Assembly: GCA_030537795.1 (NCBI GenBank)
Contig: JAUNVE010000011.1
Span: forward strand, 1-58,329
Length of the DNA stretch: 58,329 nucleotides
Source of the DNA: Actinomycetaceae bacterium
GTDB taxonomy: Bacteria; Actinomycetota; Actinomycetes; Actinomycetales; Actinomycetaceae
Direction: 5' to 3'
Below, piece by piece: positions 9,238-17,775 of the stretch. Position 1 is the first letter of the stretch. The number at the start of each line of letters is the position of its first letter. The notes under the pieces are model-generated. The model was not told where the DNA came from. It saw only the letters and a list, made by a program, of their open reading frames with translations, and ran no database searches. The translations under genes and the position numbers were made by a program.

Positions 9238-10097
9238 CCCGCTTCCCTGAACCACGCGTTATAGAGTCCATAAAAGTTCATATTTCCCCAGGTGGAACAG
9301 TCGTCATATCTGCCCTCTAGCGCCACTTCATTGGGCTGATACGGCGTGTAGTTGTATAGTCCCGCCGTCGCCTGATTCTCAACAAATACTTCGCTACTAC
9401 CGCACTCTGGGTTCACATGGTAGGCAATCGTGTTGACGCGATCAGCAACCACGTCGTATTTTTCTGGCAATGCGCGATATATCTGGAACTGACGAGCTGC
9501 CCCGTACACCTGTCTCGCAAACCCGAAATAAGCTGGATCACAGTCAGCTCCATCTGGACATCCGTATCCCATGGCAGTGTCATATCGTCGCTGGGTCAGT
9601 CGTTCTCCCGACGCCGTGATAAGGCCCTGCTCTTTCTGCAAGATTGTCAGCAGTACCTGCGGGTTAATTTGGCATGCCAGCGCCGACTTCATGATGATCG
9701 AGGCCGCCGTATCATCTTCGGCTCCTATAAAACCACTGGGACAATACTGATCCGGAGGCCATGTTGGAGTGTCTTCGCGATAGTCGGTGATACAGGGTGT
9801 CTGTGAGGGGCCGGGTTGACAGCCACTATTCCATTGATTGAGGAAATCAACAATGTCTTCCTCAGTCATAGTGACAACATCAAAGAAGTCATCATCGGAT
9901 ATGAGATTGCCAGCCGCAAATCCTTCGAGCTTGAGACTGGGTGCTTGTGGCGCCGCAGTAGGTGCGTTAGAGACTGTTTCAGGGGGTTGCCACGCCACAA
10001 TTACAGCTCCGAGAACGAGACCAATAGCGATGAAAGGAAGGAGATAGAAAAGCCGAGGCCCGCCCTTCGGCACGTCACCCTTGGGCTCGAGCGACAT
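9234..10097 (-). CDS. Membrane-anchored Cys-rich protein with lysozyme-like domain
   Basis: About 287 aa from ATG 10097. A short cytoplasmic end is followed by one membrane span at about residues 15-36, a Pro/Ala-rich linker and a ~220-residue external domain. The domain has at least eight Cys and the block INPQVLLTILQKEQGLI, then RYDTAMGYGCPDG, with a conserved-looking Glu in QKEQG. This block resembles the lysozyme/glucosaminidase-like domain seen in many exported actinobacterial proteins, so I infer a peptidoglycan hydrolase-like role; catalysis is not proven. The start overlaps the end of the tyrosine phosphatase gene by 23 bases, implying translational coupling. A GTG two codons past the phosphatase stop is an alternative start. 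Longer in-frame starts would lie deep inside the phosphatase gene. Confidence 0.7.
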   Translation of the reverse strand: MSLEPKGDVPKGGPRLFYLLPFIAIGLVLGAVIVAWQPPETVSNAPTAAPQAPSLKLEGFAAGNLISDDDFFDVVTMTEEDIVDFLNQWNSGCQPGPSQTPCITDYREDTPTWPPDQYCPSGFIGAEDDTAASIIMKSALACQINPQVLLTILQKEQGLITASGERLTQRRYDTAMGYGCPDGADCDPAYFGFARQVYGAARQFQIYRALPEKYDVVADRVNTIAYHVNPECGSSEVFVENQATAGLYNYTPYQPNEVALEGRYDDCSTWGNMNFYGLYNAWFREAG

Positions 10098-10602
10098 GTT
10101 CCACGATACTGTCGGCCGCCGATTCAATCGTGCGAAGTGTTTCTTCAAAGTCCTCTTGATCGCCATACCAGGGGTCCGGCACATCGAGTTCACGGCGGTG
10201 ACGAACCGCGGGAGCTGTGGGATCAAATTCGCGGAACATCCGAATATCCACTGCCTTGGGCGCTCCCACCGCGGTTTCCTTATCAACGTCAACACCGGCG
10301 TGCTGAGCAAGGTGTTCAAGTACGGATAGATGATGCGAAGTCATCGCCAACACTAAATCATAAGTTCCGAGTTCGTGACCTTGAACCTGGCGGGCTTGAT
10401 GATGCGGCACTTGATATCCTGCCCGGGTAAGTGTTCTTTGCGCACGGTAGTCGATCGGGCCTCCATGTTCTTCATCCGAGATTCCAGCCGAATCCACATA
10501 TGCGTTAATGCCGGCTTCTTCCAGCCGGTCCCGTACCACGATTTCTGCCATGGCTGAGCGACAGATATTTCCAGTACACACCATGAGTAGTCGATAAGTC
10601 AT
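10075..10602 (-). CDS. Low molecular weight protein-tyrosine phosphatase
   Basis: 175 aa cytoplasmic phosphatase. The CX5R signature CTGNICRS lies at residues 9-16 (nucleophile Cys9, Arg15). The general-acid loop is the DPWYG motif, where family members have DP(Y/W), in the C-terminal third. Length fits the family (about 150-180). Actinobacterial members are known to act on phosphotyrosine proteins and sometimes on phospho-arginine. Its 3' end overlaps the start of the exported lysozyme-like protein gene, so the two are probably co-translated. It is divergent from the MFS transporter at 10767. Confidence 0.93.
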   Translation of the reverse strand: MTYRLLMVCTGNICRSAMAEIVVRDRLEEAGINAYVDSAGISDEEHGGPIDYRAQRTLTRAGYQVPHHQARQVQGHELGTYDLVLAMTSHHLSVLEHLAQHAGVDVDKETAVGAPKAVDIRMFREFDPTAPAVRHRRELDVPDPWYGDQEDFEETLRTIESAADSIVEHVARAQG

Positions 10603-10712
10603 GGCCCAACCTTATCAACGCTGAGATTTCTCGTGCTGCAGAGCCGTCGATTCCGTGTAGCATGCTTCTTACGGGATCATCACTTCGTGAGAGACTCATG
10701 TGAAACCTATCA

Positions 10713-10738
10713 ACGACACGATTGTGAATTCGTGTCGT
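10713..10738. promoter_or_regulatory. Perfect 9-bp inverted repeat, possible operator
   Basis: ACGACACGA (10713-10721) and TCGTGTCGT (10730-10738) form a perfect inverted repeat with an 8-base spacer. It ends 29 bases before the GTG of the MFS transporter gene. The geometry suits a dimeric repressor site. It could instead form a leader RNA hairpin, but no T-run follows. No regulator gene is adjacent. Confidence 0.45.
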
Positions 10739-10766
10739 AGTTTGCCCCGGGGACAAGGAGATTGGG

Positions 10767-12086
10767 GTGACTGGAAACCGCGATCACGGTAAAAATGTGC
10801 GCCGTGTGCTTCGCCAATTAACCGGCCCCATTTTTGCCCCCACTTTTATCTATGCCATTGGTACAGGTGCTCTCGCACCAATGATTGTTCTCGCCGCACT
10901 GGAGCTCGGATTTACCGAATCACTGGCCTCCGCAGTGGTTGGAGTCAATGGATTAGTCGGCGTCATTTCGGCCCCCATCGTAGGAAGCATCCTCATCAGT
11001 CGTTCCGAGAAGAAAGCCATGATATTCGCAACCACCATGGCGGTATTAGCGCTGACTGGAATGTTTGTTGCACTACTGTGGGCCAACACCGGGTGGGCAC
11101 AGCCCATTTATGTTCTTGGTATCGTGGTACTGGCAATCTCCGCGAACGTGTGGTCGCTTGCTCGACAATCCTACGTATCGCTTTCAGTTCCACCTCTTTT
11201 CCGCGCCCGCGCCATGGCCACTTTTGGGGGGATGTTCCGTCTCGGTAATCTCATTGGTCCAGCACTAGGCTCAGCGGTTGTCACACTGTGGGCCATCGGC
11301 GCAGTTTTTATCCTCCATATTTCAACCGCTCTGATCGCCATCGGCCTGGTGCTGGTTTTCGCTCTGCCTCAACCCCGGATGCTCGCAGTCTCACCATCGC
11401 ATTCCACCGCAGCATCGGCCTCCGCACCCGCAGCCAATAACGATCCTTTCGAGCGTCCACACTGGATGCCACCACCGCGAGAAACTATCGATCTACCCGC
11501 CTCCGTCACTGTGGGAATCAGCATTGTCGCGCTGTCCCTGGCCCGCGCTAATCGCAATATTCTTATTCCCCTGTGGGGTAACGCCCTCGGTTTGGAACCT
11601 GAAACCATCTCACTGACGTGGGCTATCGCTGCCGTTGTTGATGTGGTGATGTTTTACCCTTCTGGAGCACTGATGGATCGCTACGGACGTCGCGCAGTTC
11701 TCGTGCCAACACTTGGAATGATGGGAATAGCTTTCGCCCTCCTGCCGCTGACATCGACACCGGTTACTTTCGTCCTGGGTGCCTGTCTGGTTGGTTTCGG
11801 CAATGGATTCGGTTCGGGAATTATGATGACTACCGGAGCGGATCTGGCTCCCGACCATAACAAGGCGAAATTCCTCGGTTACTGGAATGGTGTATCGCAA
11901 CTCGGCGCCACCGTCGGACCATTTCTTGCCTCCTGGCTCACCGCGCACTGGAGCCTAACGGTTGCCATTTGGGTTACCGCGGCAATTGGTGTCGTGTCAT
12001 CGATTTGGACTTTCATTGCAATGCCTTGGGCGTATGCCAGACTAGGAATGAATACCCGTGGAACCAGACTCATTGAAAGGCTTTAG
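10767..12086 (+). CDS. MFS transporter (12-TM efflux-type permease)
   Basis: 439 aa, starting at GTG 10767 with an AAGGAG Shine-Dalgarno about ten bases upstream. It has two sets of six hydrophobic segments separated by a hydrophilic loop around residues 205-245. The motif A-like DRYGRRAV follows the eighth span and SRSEKKA fills the equivalent place in the N-half. This predicts a proton-coupled inner-membrane transporter; the substrate is not evident. A perfect inverted repeat (10713-10738) lies just upstream and may be an operator, which fits an inducible efflux pump. It converges on the anchored protein gene ending at 12130. Confidence 0.85.
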   Translation: MTGNRDHGKNVRRVLRQLTGPIFAPTFIYAIGTGALAPMIVLAALELGFTESLASAVVGVNGLVGVISAPIVGSILISRSEKKAMIFATTMAVLALTGMFVALLWANTGWAQPIYVLGIVVLAISANVWSLARQSYVSLSVPPLFRARAMATFGGMFRLGNLIGPALGSAVVTLWAIGAVFILHISTALIAIGLVLVFALPQPRMLAVSPSHSTAASASAPAANNDPFERPHWMPPPRETIDLPASVTVGISIVALSLARANRNILIPLWGNALGLEPETISLTWAIAAVVDVVMFYPSGALMDRYGRRAVLVPTLGMMGIAFALLPLTSTPVTFVLGACLVGFGNGFGSGIMMTTGADLAPDHNKAKFLGYWNGVSQLGATVGPFLASWLTAHWSLTVAIWVTAAIGVVSSIWTFIAMPWAYARLGMNTRGTRLIERL

Positions 12087-12129
12087 TTATCTCATATGTA
12101 GGTCTGAAGTACTTCCTCGACAGATGCCT

Positions 12130-13113
12130 CTATTTGAGCTTTGCCCAGCCGCACGGAGTTTCGGCCAGACGCTCAAAGTCCATATCGTGCGGTAAATAGT
12201 ACATCAGCACATAACCGTTGCGTTCATAGCGAAAAGAATCGCCCTTTACCGGATGTCCGTTGGCTTCACCGAAGTGATCAAGTTTCAGTGTGATGTCCTC
12301 GGCATCAGGACGTGGAGCCACCTTAAATTGGCTGAATATGTCGCCTGTTTTCTGTGCGACACTCGCCTCACCGATTCCGTGACCGCAAACGCCACCCCAA
12401 CCACCGGTTTCGTCAATACGCACCGGATCTTCATCAACAATACCGACACTGCGGGCGTAGGTTTCACCGCGCGGCGCAACGCATGAGCTATCAACACTGT
12501 CTCGGGGGACCACTACGCCGCTCATGCGGAACCCGCCGGGAATTGCTTGAAGTTGATTAACTGATCCGTAGCAACGAGCCACATAACCGATTACGTCCGG
12601 AATGATCACGGCATCACCGGCTTGCGGGTCCCACCGCCACAGCACCACAAACTGTTCCCAGTTCGTGGCACCGATAGCCTGTTTCTCCACAATGGTGGCT
12701 GCATCCACGTAGCCATCCCCATTGGCATCAGAATAGACGGTGGCAGCGGATTTCAGAGACCACGTCGAACGTGAATCGGAAGTGTATTCACCGTCGACAA
12801 AATCAAGTGTGAATTCTTCGTCACGCAGACGAAACACCCACCTGCGGTTGCCGAGGTCAACATCTTTCATAGCGTCGGCCGCCTCGACTCGGGCATTATC
12901 CGTCGGTGAGTTTGCCGTAGCACCGGTGGAGTCCAGGCTGTCATTCTGCTGTAGTGACTGGATATCTGGTTCTTCACCGGCGCGATCTTGAAATGCGATA
13001 TACGCGCCGACACCACCGAGTGCACACAATAGTACAACTAGACCACTGATAACTGCGCGTTCAATCCACCGCACATCATCAGAATCACGCGCATCTGGGT
13101 GGCCCACGTACAT
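12130..13113 (-). CDS. Membrane-anchored DxNxDG-type extracellular protein
   Basis: 327 aa. A cytoplasmic N-terminus of about 18 residues is followed by one membrane span (about 19-41), an acidic/Ser-Asn linker and an external domain. The domain carries SDANGDGYVD, a calcium-loop-like FG-GAP/VCBS feature, and a W-rich strand (VLWRWDP). It has several Cys, among them CYGSV, SSCVAP, GGVCGHG and a C-terminal PCGWAKLK. It resembles the truncated gene at 1-578 in the loop-strand arrangement, so the two are probably paralogues. No enzymatic signature is recognised. It lies downstream of nrdF on the same strand but is separated from it by the hairpin at 13146-13175, so it is probably a separate transcript. 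Confidence 0.7.
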   Translation of the reverse strand: MYVGHPDARDSDDVRWIERAVISGLVVLLCALGGVGAYIAFQDRAGEEPDIQSLQQNDSLDSTGATANSPTDNARVEAADAMKDVDLGNRRWVFRLRDEEFTLDFVDGEYTSDSRSTWSLKSAATVYSDANGDGYVDAATIVEKQAIGATNWEQFVVLWRWDPQAGDAVIIPDVIGYVARCYGSVNQLQAIPGGFRMSGVVVPRDSVDSSCVAPRGETYARSVGIVDEDPVRIDETGGWGGVCGHGIGEASVAQKTGDIFSQFKVAPRPDAEDITLKLDHFGEANGHPVKGDSFRYERNGYVLMYYLPHDMDFERLAETPCGWAKLK

Positions 13114-13145
13114 CCCTTTACCCCGTTACGGTATGTCGAAACACA

Positions 13146-13175
13146 GAGGGTGGATAGCCGTAGCTACCCACCCTC
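13146..13175 (-). terminator. Rho-independent-like terminator after nrdF
   Basis: GAGGGTGG-ATAGC (13146-13158) pairs with GCTACCCACCCTC (13163-13175). This gives a 13-position stem with one mismatch and a 4-base loop, about ten bases past the nrdF stop at 13186. On the minus strand it is followed by TGTGTTT. Confidence 0.75.
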
Positions 13176-13185
13176 CGCACAACTG

Positions 13186-14157
<972 letters not shown>

Positions 14158-14241
14158 TTACTTCCTCCTGCTATTGGATGCTTCGACGCCCATCATGCCA
14201 CGAAACTACATAAATGGGGTATTACGCATGGTAGAAGAGAC

Positions 14242-14727
14242 TCAGGATCTGCGCCCCTCGGCATACACCGCAAGAGCACATACCCCACCCAGAATAAGAC
14301 CCTGTTTAATATGCGGGAATTTCTTTCCCTTGGCCTTCTTTCTCTCACCGCGGTGCAAAATATAGCGTTCGGTCAGGGAGTTAACCCACAAGAGTGCCGA
14401 TGAGGCTGCTAGTCCGGCCGCTACTTGGACGGGAATTGATTGCTCAGCCAGTCCTATTCGCTTCCACAGCTTGGCTACAGATTTGCCGCTCTCCTCAATT
14501 ATCTTGTCCGAACCGGGAAGATGGTAAAGGTAGGATCCAACTCCGGCAAGAATCGTACTTTTGCCTATGAAGCGAAGCGTTGGGGAAGAAATAATATCCG
14601 GCATGGCGTACCACGCAAAGACAGATAGCCCAGCAACGAGTGCATCTGATTCTGCGGGGTGATCCATCGAGTAGTCGTGTACTTGCTCGAAGAATTCTTG
14701 CGGTTCGATGCGGATTCCAGGTTCCAT
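14242..14727 (-). CDS. Small membrane protein of unknown function
   Basis: 161 aa with a Shine-Dalgarno (GGAGG) four bases before ATG 14727. Hydrophobic stretches lie at about residues 30-45, 55-70 and 98-115, with a further weak one near the C-terminus. A very basic patch (RGERKKAKGKKF) precedes the last hydrophobic segment. I do not recognise the family. It is upstream of nrdF on the same strand with an 84-base gap, so co-transcription with nrdF is possible but not shown. Confidence 0.55.
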   Translation of the reverse strand: MEPGIRIEPQEFFEQVHDYSMDHPAESDALVAGLSVFAWYAMPDIISSPTLRFIGKSTILAGVGSYLYHLPGSDKIIEESGKSVAKLWKRIGLAEQSIPVQVAAGLAASSALLWVNSLTERYILHRGERKKAKGKKFPHIKQGLILGGVCALAVYAEGRRS

Positions 14728-14845
14728 AGTGCCTCCCTTGAGCGGTGTTGGTGTCTAGCTTAGTTGAACCGTTACCGTCAGGCGGGCCGGAGAGCGCGCA
14801 ATTGACCTGGAAGTTGTGGCTCTTGCGCGCCCTCGGCCTAAAATG

Positions 14846-16543
14846 CTAGGCGTCTATAGCTTTCGCAACGAGATCGACGATCATTGCCAGAGAGGTAGCC
14901 CCCGCATCCGGAGTTCCCAGAGACTTTTCACCTAGGGGCCGCGCACGGCCAACTTTAGCGACGATATTCTTGGTTTTGTCAGCGCCTTCACGAGCAGCTG
15001 AGGCGGCATCCGTCCACCGTGAAGCTGCTTCCCCGCGGGCAAGGACATCTACTGCGGGAGCAAGTGCATCAATCATTGTTTTGTCGCCAACCTCAGCTCC
15101 ACCCAGACGCATAACTGCCTCGAGAGCAGCCTTCATCGCTCGGTTGACGGTGTCAGCATCTACCGGCTCGGTATCACCGAGTTCACGACCAAATGCCGTC
15201 AGAAGTGCTCCCCAGAGGGCACCCGATGTCCCTCCCGCGGATGCGGACCACGCATCGCCAGCACCTGCCATCGCGGTCGCTGCTCCAGCGCCATCGTCAA
15301 CCAGTTGACGAGCTTGTTTTGCAGCGGCGGCTGATCCGCGAGCCATACCCACCCCGTGGTCACCATCTCCCGCTACCGAATCAATCTTCCCTAGTTCAGT
15401 TTCTTTTTCCGCCATGAGATCGGCGATACTCGATAGAATTTCAGTAATGCGTTGGGCTACTTTACGTGACTCATCCGAGCCTTTTTCCGTCACAGTAACG
15501 GGTTCGGGCTCCACTGCGAGTTCTCGCGTGTCAGCCTCCGGTCGTTCCATGGTCCCTTTTCGGTAAGCGGGAGTATCGCAAGGCTCGAACCAGAATTTCT
15601 CAATTTCATCATCGAGCCACACGAGGGTGAGAGAGACGCCTGCCATATCAAGCGAAGTAACGAATTCATCGACTTCACCCTCGACAATTTCTAGGCCTGC
15701 CTCACGCAATCGGGAAGCAATATCACGGTAGAGGACAAATAGTTCTTCGTATTTGGTGGCACCCAGACCATTGACCAGGGCGATAACCCGACTGCCGGGA
15801 TTATTTGGTTTATCATTAAGCAATCCCTCAACCAGTACTTTTGCGACATCATCGGCAGTACCGAGAGGAGCGTCGTCCACGCCCGGCTCCCCGTGGATGC
15901 CTAAGCCGATGCCCATAGTTCCTGACTCCAGTGAAAATAGTGGTTCATCCGCTCCAGGAAGGGTACAACCGGAGAAAGCCACTCCAAAAGAACGCGTGCG
16001 TTCATTGACTTTGTCGAATACGGCTTCTACTTCGTCAATGGAAAGACCTGCCTCCGCTGCCGCTGCGGTCACTTTGAATACCGGGAGGTCACCGGCAATT
16101 CCGCGGCGCTTGAGATACTCATCCGGATCGCCGGATGCAATATCGTCAGTGACTGCGAGTGTACGTGCATCGATGCCTTCGGAGCGGAGGCGTTCGACAG
16201 CTTGACCAAAGTGCAAAACATCGCCCGCGTAGTTTCCGAAGCCGATGAGAATACCTGCTCCGCGGTCTGCGGCCTTCGCAACTGAGTAGGCCTGTGCGGC
16301 AGAGGGTGATGAAAACACGTTACCCGCTACGGCCCCATCGGCAAATCCAGGTCCAACCCACCCCGCAAAGGCTGGATAATGGCCCGATCCGCCACCAACA
16401 ATGACCGCCACCTTACCGTCTTCGACTCGGGTTGAACGTACGACACCACCGTAAACAGGTTTCACCCACTGGTTAAAGGCGTCGGCAAATCCTTCGAGCG
16501 CATCCTGCGCAAATTTCTCCGGGTCATTGGCAAGTTTCGTCAT
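14846..16543 (-). CDS. dhaKL: Dihydroxyacetone kinase, fused DhaK-DhaL
   Basis: About 565 aa from ATG 16543, which has GAGG eight bases upstream. The longer frame to 16612 lacks such a signal. The N-terminal DhaK domain (about 1-330) has VGGGSGHYPAFAG, GAVAGNVFSSPS and the GIHGEPG motif holding the His that binds dihydroxyacetone covalently. The C-terminal DhaL domain (about 365-565) has the nucleotide/Mg motif GDGDHG and a Gly-rich GGTSGALWG loop. This is the single-chain ATP-dependent type (EC 2.7.1.29 family) rather than the PTS-linked split type. Related kinases may prefer other trioses or tetroses. It is divergent from a zinc alcohol dehydrogenase, which suggests joint polyol or triose use. 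Confidence 0.94.
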   Translation of the reverse strand: MTKLANDPEKFAQDALEGFADAFNQWVKPVYGGVVRSTRVEDGKVAVIVGGGSGHYPAFAGWVGPGFADGAVAGNVFSSPSAAQAYSVAKAADRGAGILIGFGNYAGDVLHFGQAVERLRSEGIDARTLAVTDDIASGDPDEYLKRRGIAGDLPVFKVTAAAAEAGLSIDEVEAVFDKVNERTRSFGVAFSGCTLPGADEPLFSLESGTMGIGLGIHGEPGVDDAPLGTADDVAKVLVEGLLNDKPNNPGSRVIALVNGLGATKYEELFVLYRDIASRLREAGLEIVEGEVDEFVTSLDMAGVSLTLVWLDDEIEKFWFEPCDTPAYRKGTMERPEADTRELAVEPEPVTVTEKGSDESRKVAQRITEILSSIADLMAEKETELGKIDSVAGDGDHGVGMARGSAAAAKQARQLVDDGAGAATAMAGAGDAWSASAGGTSGALWGALLTAFGRELGDTEPVDADTVNRAMKAALEAVMRLGGAEVGDKTMIDALAPAVDVLARGEAASRWTDAASAAREGADKTKNIVAKVGRARPLGEKSLGTPDAGATSLAMIVDLVAKAIDA

Positions 16544-16673
16544 TGTAACCTCATTCTCTTTGTCGACTATTTCGTCACCGGGAAATGCTCTTAACCATAA
16601 AGATTGCCCCACAAAATGTGACTCATCCTATACTAGCAACGAGTAATGACAAACATCACAGGTAGGAGATTCT

Positions 16674-17723
16674 ATGCGTGCCGCTATTCTTCGTAAGCCA
16701 CATGATTTAGCGTTGGTCGATAAACCGATTCCGACGGCAGGGCCAGGCGAAGTGATTCTCAAAATGGAATCGAATACGTTGTGCGGCACCGACTACCGTC
16801 TATTTACCGGTGCCAAAACAGCGGGTGTGGCACCAAATGTGGTACCCGGACACGAAATGGCAGGCCGCATTCACGAGATAGGCGACGGAGTCTTAGACAT
16901 CATGCCCAACCTGGCGGTTGGACAGCAAGCAACCGTTTCAATCGTGGTGTCATGCGGCGCATGTCGTAACTGCATGAATGACCGAGAGCACTTATGTGAG
17001 CGCCTCGAATTATTTGGGTACGCAATTGACGGCGGCCTTCAGGAGTACATCACCGTTCCTGAACGAGCTATTCGACGCGGTAACCTGATCGTTACTACCG
17101 GTGATTTAGATCCCAAGGCCCTGAGTTTAGCGGAACCAGTTTCCTGCTGTCTCAACGGTCTCGATCAGTACCGAGTTGAACCAGGCGACACCGTGATTGT
17201 GCTTGGAGCGGGCCCCATCGGCCTCATCCATACGCAGTTGGCATTACATTGCGGGGCAAAACAAGTTGTGGTTTCTAACCGTTCGCAGCATCGACGCGAC
17301 ACCGCAGAACGTTTAGGAGCCATTGGCATTGATCCCACCACAGAAGATTTAAACGCTCGCGTGCGGGAATTAACTGGAGGTGCAGGCGCTGATGCGGTCG
17401 TCGTATGCATAGGTGCAACCGAACTAGCTCACGACGCGCTGGTATTAGCTCGAGACGGTGGGCGAGTCAACTACTTTGCTGGTTTCCCCAAAGGGTCCAC
17501 GTCGGTGATGGAACCTAATCTCATTCACTATAAAGAACTCGAGGTTACCGGAGGATCAAACGCTCGTCGAAGGGACGTAGCGCGCGCGATCGAGCTACTA
17601 GAAGCCGGCGTATTCGCGGTAGATGAGCTGGTAACTCACGAGTTTCCACTGTCACGTATCCACGAGGCATACGAAGCAGTCAATCAGCGCCTGGGAGTAA
17701 AAATTAGCGTCGTGCCCGACTAG
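16674..17723 (+). CDS. Zinc-dependent alcohol/polyol dehydrogenase (MDR family)
   Basis: 349 aa medium-chain dehydrogenase. The catalytic zinc ligands are in LCGTDYRLF and GHEMAG. The structural zinc motif CGACRNCMNDREHLC holds four Cys. The NAD(P)-binding Rossmann loop is VLGAGPIGLI. The family includes sorbitol/iditol, threonine and arabitol dehydrogenases and the substrate cannot be assigned. Start ATG 16674 has GGAG five bases upstream. It is divergent from the fused dihydroxyacetone kinase across 130 bases, so a polyol-to-ketose oxidation feeding the kinase is a reasonable inference. A possible -10 (TATACT at 16629-16634) lies upstream; the -35 is poor. Confidence 0.9.
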   Translation: MRAAILRKPHDLALVDKPIPTAGPGEVILKMESNTLCGTDYRLFTGAKTAGVAPNVVPGHEMAGRIHEIGDGVLDIMPNLAVGQQATVSIVVSCGACRNCMNDREHLCERLELFGYAIDGGLQEYITVPERAIRRGNLIVTTGDLDPKALSLAEPVSCCLNGLDQYRVEPGDTVIVLGAGPIGLIHTQLALHCGAKQVVVSNRSQHRRDTAERLGAIGIDPTTEDLNARVRELTGGAGADAVVVCIGATELAHDALVLARDGGRVNYFAGFPKGSTSVMEPNLIHYKELEVTGGSNARRRDVARAIELLEAGVFAVDELVTHEFPLSRIHEAYEAVNQRLGVKISVVPD

Positions 17724-17775
17724 TGGATACTTACTCATGCCAGGAGGCAACCGTTATCGAAACAGCAGTGTCACC

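Noticed and set aside
14794-14830. GCGCGCAA/TTGCGCGC inverted repeat after dhaKL
   Set aside because: The 21-base loop and lack of a T-run make it a doubtful terminator; not listed as a feature.
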